Below are positions 1 to 8,260 of a stretch of 64,000 nucleotides of DNA, one piece after another. This DNA is from GH45 sp046704385. GTDB lineage: Bacteria > Bacteroidota > Bacteroidia > Bacteroidales > SZUA-534. The position numbers and the translations under genes are program-made. The notes beneath the pieces are model-generated. The model saw nothing but the letters and a program-made list of their open reading frames with translations. It was not told where the DNA came from and ran no database searches. Numbering within the stretch: position 1 is the stretch's first letter; each line of letters begins with the position of its first letter. The stretch covers positions 15,682 through 79,681 of the forward strand of contig JBJKSB010000022.1 in assembly GCA_046704385.1 (NCBI GenBank). Reading direction: 5' to 3'.

Positions 1-108
1 TAGATAGGCTTCAATAATCCGTGATAAACTTCTTTTATGAAACAACGCATATTCTTTTGCTTGTTCTATAACCAACTTATCCAGCTTTAATGTAAGTTTC
101 GAATCCAT
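1..108 (-). CDS. Ribbon-helix-helix antitoxin-like protein (DUF6364 type), C-terminus beyond the window
   Basis: Only the first 36 codons are present; the gene runs leftwards off the edge. The start is the ATG complementary to 106-108. The visible residues begin MDSKLTLKLDKLVIEQAKEY and continue with SLSRIIEAYL. This is the pattern of small DUF6364/ribbon-helix-helix DNA-binding proteins: a beta strand of alternating Lys/Leu followed by two helices. Family members usually sit upstream of a PIN-domain toxin, which would lie outside this window. The partner and length cannot be seen, so the antitoxin role is inference from the family. Confidence 0.7.
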   Translation of the reverse strand, partial: MDSKLTLKLDKLVIEQAKEYALFHKRSLSRIIEAYL

Positions 109-334
109 ATTATCTCATTTTATACGTACAAAAATATTAAACATATCCGTATTATACAAATTCATTGTAAAGAATTCAACCATCAATTGTAAAAATATTT
201 TACACAAAAGTATAATTAATATTACATTTATAATTGATTATCAACATCTTACATTTTATGGCACACAAATGGCATATAAGTCGAATAAGTATAATAACTT
301 AGTAATTGAAAAACCACCCTAAAACAACAATAAA

Positions 335-1024
335 ATGATTAATCTTAAAGAAATTTACAAGTATTATGATGCAAAACTGCACCGTACCTTTATTTTGAAA
401 GACGTTAACCTTGAAATTAAAGAGGGAGAATTTGTTTCCATTATGGGTCCCAGCGGGGCTGGTAAATCTACTCTGTTAAATATTATCGGTTTGCTCGACG
501 AACCCTCAGAAGGCGAATATTTCTTCGATGGTGAATCGATGACCAATCTAAAGGAGAAGAAAAAAGTGGAATACCACCGAAACCATATCGGTTTTATTTT
601 CCAGGCTTACCACCTGATTGAGGAAATGACTGTTTACGAGAATATTGAAACCCCCCTGATTTATAAAGGAATTAAAGGCAGGGAACGCAAAGCCATAGTA
701 GCCGATTTACTCGACCGTTTTAATATTGTAGCTAAAAAAGATTTGTTTCCCACCCAACTCTCAGGCGGTCAGCAACAATTAGTTGGTGTAGCCCGTGCCA
801 TTGCCGGCAAACCCCGCTTATTACTGGCCGACGAGCCTACCGGTAACCTGCATACTACCCAGGGAAAAATTATTATGGATTTGCTGAAAGAACTTAACCA
901 GGAAGGTATGACCATTATACAGGTTACGCACAACCAGGACTTCGCCAATTACGCCAGCCGTATTATAAATATTGTTGACGGTTTAATTGAAGAAAAGAAA
1001 CATGAAGTAATGGCAAATTCCTAA
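335..1024 (+). CDS. ABC transporter ATP-binding protein, MacB/LolD type
   Basis: Cytoplasmic ATPase of a MacB/FtsE-like export system that couples ATP hydrolysis to FtsX-type permeases. Walker A GPSGAGKST is at residues 38-46, the signature LSGGQQQ at 142-148, Walker B LLLADEPTG ends near 170, and the H-loop His is at 199. At 229 aa it has the normal size for a stand-alone ATPase. The signature is followed by LVGVARA where most relatives have RVAIARA, a mild deviation. It is the first gene of an operon with the adhesin-like gene starting at 1025 (no gap) and two permeases at 1974 and 4335. The family is usually involved in lipoprotein, peptide or macrolide export; the substrate is not known here. 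Confidence 0.9.
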   Translation: MINLKEIYKYYDAKLHRTFILKDVNLEIKEGEFVSIMGPSGAGKSTLLNIIGLLDEPSEGEYFFDGESMTNLKEKKKVEYHRNHIGFIFQAYHLIEEMTVYENIETPLIYKGIKGRERKAIVADLLDRFNIVAKKDLFPTQLSGGQQQLVGVARAIAGKPRLLLADEPTGNLHTTQGKIIMDLLKELNQEGMTIIQVTHNQDFANYASRIINIVDGLIEEKKHEVMANS

Positions 1025-1957
1025 ATGAAAACTTTCGGTACCATGAAAAAATTTTTATTACTCATCGAACTCCTTTTACTGGTTTTTATGGTAAAAGCCC
1101 AAAATGCCGAATATTCCTTTAAGGAGACTTATGATGCCCCCTCAAAAAGCAACCTGACCGTTGATGCCGAAGACAGCGACATTAAAATAATGGCATCAGA
1201 CATGGATCACATTGCCATTTTTTACATCGTCAGGCAGCATAATAAGCTGCTCCATATGAATAGGGATGAGCTTGAGGAGTATTTTAAAATAACCATAACC
1301 AAAGAGCCTGACGGACTAACTATTAAATCACGATCAAAAGAAAAAAATAATTTAACAAACTGGGAAAACCGGATAATGCTCGATTTCAAAGTGCTGGCAC
1401 CAATTGAAACACATTGCTCATTATCTACTGTTGATGGTGACCTGGCCATCAAAGGTTTTAAATCCGATCAGGAGTACAAAACGGTTGACGGAGACATTAA
1501 AATTCTGAATATTACAGGAAATATAACAGCCTCAACGGTTGATGGTGACATCCACATTGAGGAAACGGAAGGCAAAGTAGAAGCAAAAACTACTGACGGC
1601 GATATCAAAATTAAGAATCTTACCAGTGATATAAAGGCCACAACAACGGATGGTGATATTTCATTTACCGGATTAACCGGTGGTATTCAATGTGCCACCA
1701 GCGATGGCGATGTAAATGGCCATATTATCGATCTTAAATCGGCCTGTGGATTCAGAACCGGCGACGGTGATATAAATATAAGCCTTACTCAAAATACCGG
1801 GTTTAATGTTACCATGAAAGGGGAAGACCTAAAAGTAAATTTCAAAAATTTTAATGGTGATGTTGATGACGATTACATCAAAGGTCAGGTTAACGGTGGC
1901 GGCCCCGATATGAATCTGTCGACCACCGATGGTGATATTCATATTTCGTTCGAGTAA
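1025..1957 (+). CDS. Secreted DUF4097-type beta-helical protein with TDGD repeats
   Basis: A hydrophobic signal peptide ends at about VKAQ; an alternative ATG at 1043 gives a more typical signal peptide. The mature part carries at least eight repeats of the form (T/S)(V/T)DGD(I/L) roughly every 19 residues (for example STVDGD, KTVDGD, KTTDGD, TTTDGD, STTDGD). This is typical of the DUF4097/DUF4098 'putative adhesin' family, thought to form a single-stranded beta-helix. It sits between the ATPase and the permeases of one operon and starts directly after the ATPase stop, so it is probably co-expressed and may act in the periplasm or at the surface with the exporter. No catalytic residues are evident. 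Confidence 0.75.
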   Translation: MKTFGTMKKFLLLIELLLLVFMVKAQNAEYSFKETYDAPSKSNLTVDAEDSDIKIMASDMDHIAIFYIVRQHNKLLHMNRDELEEYFKITITKEPDGLTIKSRSKEKNNLTNWENRIMLDFKVLAPIETHCSLSTVDGDLAIKGFKSDQEYKTVDGDIKILNITGNITASTVDGDIHIEETEGKVEAKTTDGDIKIKNLTSDIKATTTDGDISFTGLTGGIQCATSDGDVNGHIIDLKSACGFRTGDGDINISLTQNTGFNVTMKGEDLKVNFKNFNGDVDDDYIKGQVNGGGPDMNLSTTDGDIHISFE

Positions 1958-1973
1958 AAAGTAGCGGTTTATC

Positions 1974-4316
1974 ATGTTTTTTCTTTTTAAACAGACTTTT
2001 AGAAACCTGGCAAGGCACAAGCTAACTTCGTTGGTGAATATACTTGGTCTGTCAGTCTCAATTAGCCTGATTATTTTGCTCTCAGTGTTTCTGGAAACCG
2101 AAAAATCGGTAGATGCTTTTCATGCAAACAGCAATAGGATTTACCGTGTATTGCATTCCAACGAATGTTCGTTCTCTCCTCCATTCGGACAATATATACA
2201 AGACAATCTGGAAGGAATAGAATCGTGGTGCCGCACCTTTGATATTGAAGCCACCCTAAAAACTGATATTACCCTACAAAAAAGCAAAAGCTGCTTTTTT
2301 GCCGACTCCGGTTTTTTCGAAATGTTTTCATTCCCTTTAATCCAGGGAAATTCAGCACAGGTATTAAAGGATAAAAACAGTGTAGTGCTTTCGCAAACCG
2401 GGGCCCAAAAACTATTTGGAGACGAAGATCCCATAGGCAAAATTATCCGCTATAACAACCGCCTTGACTTTGTAGTGACCGGTATCGCTGCCGATTTTAC
2501 AGAGAATACACATTTTAAAGCTGTTGATGCTATTTTTCCATTTCATGCACTTAACGATGTTTGGGGTTCAAATGATTATCTGACCCAATTCAATTGGCGT
2601 TATTTTATCCCGGCACTTTATGTTTTAGCTGATAAAAACCATGATCTCTCAGGTAAAGGAACAGAACTTTATAACAAAGTTAAATCGTGGTACTGGCTTT
2701 TTCAGGATGGCAGGAATAAAGACATAACTTTTCAACCGCTAAAACAAGCTTATTTAAATCCGGCAGCTTACGGTTACCCCTTTGGCGCCCGTCAGGGAAA
2801 CAATAAACAGATTTCGTTGGTACTGCTAATTGTTATTGGAATAACTGTTATTGCGGTAATTAACTTCATCAATCTGCAACTGGCTCAATCGGTGGACCGC
2901 ATCAAAGAGGTGGGCATTAAAAAACTTTCAGGAGCCAAAAGAATTGGTATAATAGGGCAATCGCTATTTGAAACCGGATTTATATCGGTTATCTCGGTTA
3001 TATTTGCACTGGGACTAACATCATTAATTTTGCCTGCCTTTAACCAACTGGTGACTTACCAGGTTACTTTTTCTCAGATTTTAACGCAGATAAATGTATA
3101 CCAAAATCTGGCAATAACCCTAATAGTATTACAGATAGCAGGTCTTGCCCCGGCTTTGATACTCTCAAATTTCACTCCTCTTTCCATTACCGACAAAAAA
3201 GTGGGCAGATTTAAAACAAGTTTGGTGCAAAAATCGATGGTTATTCTGCAATACAGCATTTCCATAAGCCTGATCATCGCCCTGATTGCCATTAAGAAAC
3301 AAAATCATTTCATGCTGAATTATAATCTGGGGCTGAATAAAGACAAAGTACTTTATGTTGTCATGAATTCCGATTTTAAAACCAATAAACAGGCTTTTAA
3401 AGATGAACTTAAAAAATTACCTGGGGTTGATCAGGTTTCATATTGCAGCGGTTTTCCAGGCGTTGGAATCATGCCTTTGCTGGCAGAGCATCAAAATAAA
3501 GCGCTGAATCTGGACTGGTTGATGATTGACAATTCCTATTTCAACGTTTTTGGTGTTTCCATTGATCAGGATTCACTATTGAACGGGAACAGCTGCTATT
3601 TAAGCCAATCAGCCGCCAGAAAGCTGGAAAATATAAAAGAAGGTGATTCATTTGAAGTAAACATGTCAGGACAAAAAGCGACTTTAATAGTCCAAAAAAT
3701 ATTGCCCGACATCAACTTTCATTCACTGTACGAACCGGTTAAACCAACCCTTTATACTTTGCGTAACCCTGGATCCTGGGTGGATTATGCATTGATAAAA
3801 GTAAACACAACTGATTATCTGAGTTTTACAAATAATCTTAAAAAGCTGTATCAACGTTTTTCGCAGCATTTCCCGTTTGAAATGGCATTGGTAAACGATA
3901 CCCTGAACAAAGCTTATGAAAAGGACTTGAAAACTTCGGAAATTGTAGGATGGTTTTCATTATTCGGAATAATAATTTCGTCGCTGGGAATTTTTAGTTT
4001 ATCGGTATTGGCTGCCAGAAAGCGGATCAAGGAAATTGGCATAAGGAAAGTAAACGGGGCACACGTTTTTGAAATTATACGATTGCTCAATATTGATTTT
4101 ATAAAATGGGTAGTGCTGGCGTTTACTTTAACCTGTCCGGCAGCCTATTTATTAGTAAGAAACTGGTTGGGAAACTTTGCCTATAAAACCGCAATCAGCT
4201 GGTGGATTTTTGTTTTGGCAGGTATCATCACATTATTTATTGCACTCATTACCGTAAGCTGGCAAACCATTAAAGCCGCCCTGCAAAACCCGGTGGATGC
4301 CCTTAGATATGAATAA
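1974..4316 (+). CDS. ABC transporter permease, tandem FtsX/MacB domains (first of two)
   Basis: Inner-membrane permease of 780 aa. An N-terminal membrane segment (about residues 19-42) is followed by a MacB-type periplasmic core. A block of four membrane helices (about 278-445) contains the FtsX-like motif VGIKKLSGAKR. A second periplasmic domain (about 450-660) and a C-terminal FtsX domain (about 665-775, with EIGIRKVNGA) end in NPVDALRYE. This double layout is standard for Bacteroidota permeases of the MacB group. It follows the DUF4097 gene by 16 bp and is paralogous to the next gene. Confidence 0.88.
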   Translation: MFFLFKQTFRNLARHKLTSLVNILGLSVSISLIILLSVFLETEKSVDAFHANSNRIYRVLHSNECSFSPPFGQYIQDNLEGIESWCRTFDIEATLKTDITLQKSKSCFFADSGFFEMFSFPLIQGNSAQVLKDKNSVVLSQTGAQKLFGDEDPIGKIIRYNNRLDFVVTGIAADFTENTHFKAVDAIFPFHALNDVWGSNDYLTQFNWRYFIPALYVLADKNHDLSGKGTELYNKVKSWYWLFQDGRNKDITFQPLKQAYLNPAAYGYPFGARQGNNKQISLVLLIVIGITVIAVINFINLQLAQSVDRIKEVGIKKLSGAKRIGIIGQSLFETGFISVISVIFALGLTSLILPAFNQLVTYQVTFSQILTQINVYQNLAITLIVLQIAGLAPALILSNFTPLSITDKKVGRFKTSLVQKSMVILQYSISISLIIALIAIKKQNHFMLNYNLGLNKDKVLYVVMNSDFKTNKQAFKDELKKLPGVDQVSYCSGFPGVGIMPLLAEHQNKALNLDWLMIDNSYFNVFGVSIDQDSLLNGNSCYLSQSAARKLENIKEGDSFEVNMSGQKATLIVQKILPDINFHSLYEPVKPTLYTLRNPGSWVDYALIKVNTTDYLSFTNNLKKLYQRFSQHFPFEMALVNDTLNKAYEKDLKTSEIVGWFSLFGIIISSLGIFSLSVLAARKRIKEIGIRKVNGAHVFEIIRLLNIDFIKWVVLAFTLTCPAAYLLVRNWLGNFAYKTAISWWIFVLAGIITLFIALITVSWQTIKAALQNPVDALRYE

Positions 4317-4334
4317 AAATAAAACCAACAGACC

Positions 4335-6710
4335 ATGATTCAGACTTTTTTTAAACAACTTATTCGAAGCATTTCACATCGTAAATTACTTAACGGTATT
4401 AATATTATTAGCCTGGGCATTGGCCTGGCGTGCGTTATTTTAATGACTACCTATATTATTCATGAATTTTCGTTCGACAGTTATTACCAAAACGTGGCAA
4501 ACACCTACCGGGTGATCGACGGAAAAGATAGCTATACTTATTACCCGATGGGTGACTTATTTAAGACTGAAATCCCAGAAGTGGAGTCTGTATGCAGGAT
4601 GTTCAGCATTGGTGTTAAGGTGCGGCAAGGGCTCGACTATATTGATGAAGGATCTGCCTGTCTTTCTGACACAAATATTATCAGTGTCTTCGATCTGAAA
4701 TTAGTAAGCGGGAATAAATCCGAAATTTTAAAAGCGCCTGACGAAATTATCGTCTCACAAAAACTTGCCCACAAATATTTCCCTGATGAAAATCCTGTTG
4801 GTAAAACGATGGAGCTGGCCGTGGGTCAAAGTTTGTTACATTATAAGATAAGCGGTGTCTTTAAAGATATCCCTTCAAACTCATCCTTACAAACGCAGAT
4901 TATAGGGAATATTGAAAATGCCTTTTCCATGCTGTATGACCTGACCTATATGATTGGTGCATCGGACAAAAAAGTTGAAAAGGATTATCACCAGGTATGG
5001 GAACAGAATATGTTTACCACTTTCGTAATGCTAAATCCGAATGCTGAAATTGCCCGGGTTGAAGAAAAATGCTCTGCATTATGCGACCAGCACCGACACG
5101 TTGAAGATGGCCAGAAAATAACCTTGCAGCCTATTACCCGGATGTACCTGCACTCCAGCCATCTTGAAAATACCGGTTCGTTGGTAACTAACCAGTTGGG
5201 TTCTATAAAAATATTCATGGGCATTGGTTTATTAATTTTATTGGTCGCTATTATCAATTTTATTCTTATCTCAAACGCCGATAATAACCTGGCATTAAAG
5301 GAAATAGCCTGCCGAAAAGTTAACGGGGCTTCGCGCAGGCAATTGTTGTGGGGTTATATTTTTCGGTCGGTTACTATAGCCATGTTTAGTCTCATTCCGG
5401 CTATACTACTGGTAAACCTGCTTATCCCGGTTTTCAATAACCTTTTTCAGAAAAACCTGTCCATACAGTTAATGATGCAATGGCCTTACCTTACTTCATT
5501 GTTGCTTATCACTATAATCACGGGAGTTATTTCGGGTTTATACCTTGGACTTTATGTCACCAAAATTAAACCATCTACCCTGTTGCAAAAAGGGACTATG
5601 AACCCCGGTCGTAAAAGTCATTTTAAAGGCTCCCTGGTAGTGGTTCAATTTGTGGTTTTTATTTTCCTTTTTTCGTGTTTTATGATTATGCAGAAGCAAT
5701 ACAATTTTGCTTTGCATAAGGATTTGGGATTCAACACCAACAATCTAATTGCGCTAAACATCAATAACCAGGGTTTGACTGATAAAGTAGAATATCTTGA
5801 AAATAAACTTAAAAGCTATCCGGGAGTTGTCGATTGTAAACCTACTTCGTTTACGGTTCCGCCCAGCAATAACAGCCTGCTTTTTCAGTACAAAAATCAA
5901 GACACAGGGGAACCCATGACCATGGAAGCCCTGGTTTTTGGAAACGGGATTGTTAACATGCTTCATATTCCGATTATTGACGGGCGCGATTTTGAACCAA
6001 CCGATGGCGGTTTCGGGGGTAAATTTATGATTAATGAGGCCGCTGCCAGAAAGTTCAATATCAGGGCCGGCGAAAAATTTAGCGGGTTTGACATTATCGG
6101 CGTGGTTAAAAATTTTCACTATCACTCACTCTATCAACCCGTTAAGCCTGTATTTATTGCACAGCAGGCGCAAAATTATCAGTATTTGCTTATTAAAACC
6201 AATGGTGACAATAAGAAGGTGGTTGAGTATTGCCGACAGATCTGTCATGAAATTTCACCCAATTATTACCTGAGCTGGGAACTTCTTGACGACCGTATTG
6301 AGGGGTTCTATGCCAAAGAAGATAAGCAAATGGGAACTATCGGATTCTTTGCCGGATTGGCCATGATTTTATCGGTATTGGGTTTATTGGCTTTTGTGAC
6401 GTTGAACCTCGTAAAACGGACCAAAGAACTGGGTATCAGAAAAGTGAATGGTGCAAAATTGACCGATATTATGCAACTATTGCATAAGGACTTTTTAATC
6501 TGGATTAGTATAGCCTTTGTTATTGCCTGTCCCCTGGCTTTTTATTCCATGAACCGATGGCTCGAGGATTTTGCCTATAAAACGAATCTCAGCTGGTGGA
6601 TTTTTGCCCTTGCCGGATTCACTGCGTTAGTAATTGCCGTTATCACTATTAGCTGGCAAACCTACCGTGCAGCTAAACGAAACCCTGTGGAGGCTTTGAG
6701 GTATGAGTAG
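4335..6710 (+). CDS. ABC transporter permease, tandem FtsX/MacB domains (second of two)
   Basis: Inner-membrane protein of 791 aa with the same architecture as the preceding gene. It has an N-terminal helix, a MacB-like periplasmic domain, a central FtsX helix block with EIACRKVNGAS (about residues 325-335), a second periplasmic domain, and a C-terminal FtsX domain with LGIRKVNGAK and the terminal NPVEALRYE. It begins 18 bp after the first permease. The two permeases probably pair as a heterodimer with the ATPase at 335. No membrane-fusion adaptor is encoded nearby, so this is unlikely to be a complete tripartite MacAB-TolC system. It is the last gene of the operon; the convergent xylanase follows. 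Confidence 0.88.
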   Translation: MIQTFFKQLIRSISHRKLLNGINIISLGIGLACVILMTTYIIHEFSFDSYYQNVANTYRVIDGKDSYTYYPMGDLFKTEIPEVESVCRMFSIGVKVRQGLDYIDEGSACLSDTNIISVFDLKLVSGNKSEILKAPDEIIVSQKLAHKYFPDENPVGKTMELAVGQSLLHYKISGVFKDIPSNSSLQTQIIGNIENAFSMLYDLTYMIGASDKKVEKDYHQVWEQNMFTTFVMLNPNAEIARVEEKCSALCDQHRHVEDGQKITLQPITRMYLHSSHLENTGSLVTNQLGSIKIFMGIGLLILLVAIINFILISNADNNLALKEIACRKVNGASRRQLLWGYIFRSVTIAMFSLIPAILLVNLLIPVFNNLFQKNLSIQLMMQWPYLTSLLLITIITGVISGLYLGLYVTKIKPSTLLQKGTMNPGRKSHFKGSLVVVQFVVFIFLFSCFMIMQKQYNFALHKDLGFNTNNLIALNINNQGLTDKVEYLENKLKSYPGVVDCKPTSFTVPPSNNSLLFQYKNQDTGEPMTMEALVFGNGIVNMLHIPIIDGRDFEPTDGGFGGKFMINEAAARKFNIRAGEKFSGFDIIGVVKNFHYHSLYQPVKPVFIAQQAQNYQYLLIKTNGDNKKVVEYCRQICHEISPNYYLSWELLDDRIEGFYAKEDKQMGTIGFFAGLAMILSVLGLLAFVTLNLVKRTKELGIRKVNGAKLTDIMQLLHKDFLIWISIAFVIACPLAFYSMNRWLEDFAYKTNLSWWIFALAGFTALVIAVITISWQTYRAAKRNPVEALRYE

Positions 6711-6754
6711 ATTTTTATTGTTGGTAAGTATTTATATATTGCTTGTCCCCCTTT

Positions 6755-6782
6755 GCCTCCCGAAACAAGTTCAGGACAGGTC
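6755..6782. repeat. Short interspersed repeat (CCTCCCGAAACAA core)
   Basis: A 28-bp segment nearly identical to 18318-18345. Both contain GCCTCCCGAAACAA followed by TTCnGGACAGGTC. It lies in the convergent gap after the ABC operon. A degenerate relative (CCGAAATAATCGGAACAGG) occurs inside the repeat at 24661-24759, so this is a dispersed intergenic repeat module. No function is visible. Confidence 0.6.
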
Positions 6783-6865
6783 GTCGGCATTTCCCCTGGG
6801 GAAAACACACTTCTTATACTTTGCGAGTAACTTGAAAGTTTTAGTTTTCAACTGACGTTCACTAT

Positions 6866-6922
6866 ATGTGTTCTTTCCTGGGAGAGGTCCAGCCCTAGGC
6901 TGGAGAGAGGGAATGACTCTCC
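6866..6922. repeat. Direct repeat flanking the first GH11 gene, downstream copy
   Basis: Contains ATGTGTTC, CTGGGAGAGGT, a central CAG...CTG dyad, GAGAGGGA and ACTCTCC. It matches 8117-8175 in the same orientation with a few substitutions and small indels. The pair brackets the xylanase gene at 6944-7942. The core can fold on itself (GGAGAGG with CCTCTCC). Confidence 0.6.
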
Positions 6923-6943
6923 GGTTTTCCTTTACTTCTTCAG

Positions 6944-7942
6944 CTACTTCACCATATATTTTGCAGTATAGTTAACTCCGTTGGTGGCCACTTTTACTAA
7001 ATAAATCCCGGTTTTCAAGCCGGAAACCTGCAAAGGACTGCTATTAACATTTCCCTGAGAGAAAATAACCTTACCGGAAATATCATAGACCTTAATATTT
7101 GCATTTTTGACAGATTCATTTAATCGTACAAAAAAACTACCTGAATCAGGAGCCGTATAAATACTGACAGGTGATGATACATCTGATTTATCGGAAATTT
7201 TTATAGGGTCACTGCTTACAAAAACATCAAGGTCAGTAAAGTCAAAAGTTCCGCTGCTTTGATACCCCTCAACAACAAACGACACCTCGTACATTTTACC
7301 CATATCCATTCCCAACGATTCCCATTTGTTAAAATGGTCTGAAATATTTATAGTTCCACTATCACGCTTACTTCTTCGGATACTAAAATACTGTTGAAAA
7401 GTAGTAGTTCCAATAATGGAAGGTTGATTGACCCTTGTATTTTCATAAATATCATAAATACTGCCGTTAACTTCAACGCTGCCCTTTTTGGTGGCGTTTG
7501 CATCCATTGAAGGTATCCAGTTGCGCCAGTCTTCAATAATGTAATATTCTATCAGCGGATCCACCGTCCATCCATAGATTGCTAAATATGAATTTCCGGA
7601 TGCACTTGAAGGATTATAACTGCAAGTATAGGTAGAATAAAAAGTACCAATTTCCTGATGCTGCTGGGTTTGATTATATCCTAAACCACGACGTGCCAGA
7701 TAGTTCTGAATATCACTCCATTCTCCGCTAAATAACGCTCCGCTTCCCAGTGTCATGCATGCAGTTCCCTGAGCATTCTGATTCCATAATTCATAACGAA
7801 ATCCGTCCTGCTCTCCGGCATACCGTTCAGTACCAGTCTCGGTACAATAGGTCTGGCCACATGAATGGTGAAAATTAATAACTAATAAAACCAGCGTGCC
7901 ACAAAGGTAACCCAAGGTTTTGTAAATGCTGTTCTTTTTCAT
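6944..7942 (-). CDS. GH11 endo-1,4-beta-xylanase with type IX secretion tail
   Basis: Secreted hydrolase predicted to cut beta-1,4-xylan backbones. The signal peptide ends near HSCGQ (residues 1-30). The GH11 jelly-roll spans about 31-240. The family nucleophile motif PLIEYYI gives E132 and the acid/base motif VEGYQSSG gives E225. NSYLAIYGW, YENTRVNQPSI and TFQQYFSIRRSKRDSGTI are further GH11 landmarks. Residues about 255-332 form a Por secretion-system C-terminal sorting domain (YDISGKVIFSQG, GIYLVKV), so it should cross the outer membrane by the type IX system. It is a close paralogue of 11689-12441, which lacks the tail. Confidence 0.93.
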   Translation of the reverse strand: MKKNSIYKTLGYLCGTLVLLVINFHHSCGQTYCTETGTERYAGEQDGFRYELWNQNAQGTACMTLGSGALFSGEWSDIQNYLARRGLGYNQTQQHQEIGTFYSTYTCSYNPSSASGNSYLAIYGWTVDPLIEYYIIEDWRNWIPSMDANATKKGSVEVNGSIYDIYENTRVNQPSIIGTTTFQQYFSIRRSKRDSGTINISDHFNKWESLGMDMGKMYEVSFVVEGYQSSGTFDFTDLDVFVSSDPIKISDKSDVSSPVSIYTAPDSGSFFVRLNESVKNANIKVYDISGKVIFSQGNVNSSPLQVSGLKTGIYLVKVATNGVNYTAKYMVK

Positions 7943-8260
7943 AATGGTAGCTATTTCAATTTTAAAGCATATAAGAAGTAATTTGATCGCTTTATTCTTT
8001 GCTTCTCATAATAATAGAAACTGCAATTTAATCGATTATTTTTTTCCACCGGTTATTCATTGCTATTTTATAGCACAAATTTGACGTTGTTTCTATTTTG
8101 TAAAAGCGTCTGAGCAATGTGTCCTCTCCCGGGAGAGGTGTCAGTCTCGGCTGATGGAGAGGGATTTACTCTCCCAAAAGACTTACCTTCATTCTTACGA
8201 CAGTTTCAAATAACCTATCCTCAACCAAGGAGTCAGGAAAATAATAATCTCAGTACTGCG
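7943..8260. other. Intergenic region between the GH11 xylanase and the outer-membrane barrel gene
   Basis: 318 bp without a gene. It contains the 5' region of the xylanase; the ~15 bp before its ATG (GAAATAGCTACCATT) are almost identical to those before the second GH11 gene at 12441. It also holds the second copy of the flanking repeat at 8117-8175. I see no RNA gene and no convincing promoter hexamers. Confidence 0.5.
8117..8175. repeat. Direct repeat flanking the first GH11 gene, upstream copy
   Basis: Contains CTCTCCCGGGAGAGGTGTCA, a perfect CTCTCCCGGGAGAG dyad, a CAG/CTG dyad and GGAGAGGGATTTACTCTCCC. It matches 6866-6922 in the same orientation. It lies between the xylanase promoter region and the end of the outer-membrane barrel gene. 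Confidence 0.6.

Noticed and set aside
1436..1957. TDGD repeats as calcium-binding dockerin or RTX motifs
   Set aside because: Spacing (~19 residues) and the missing GGxGxD or dockerin loop pattern fit DUF4097 better.
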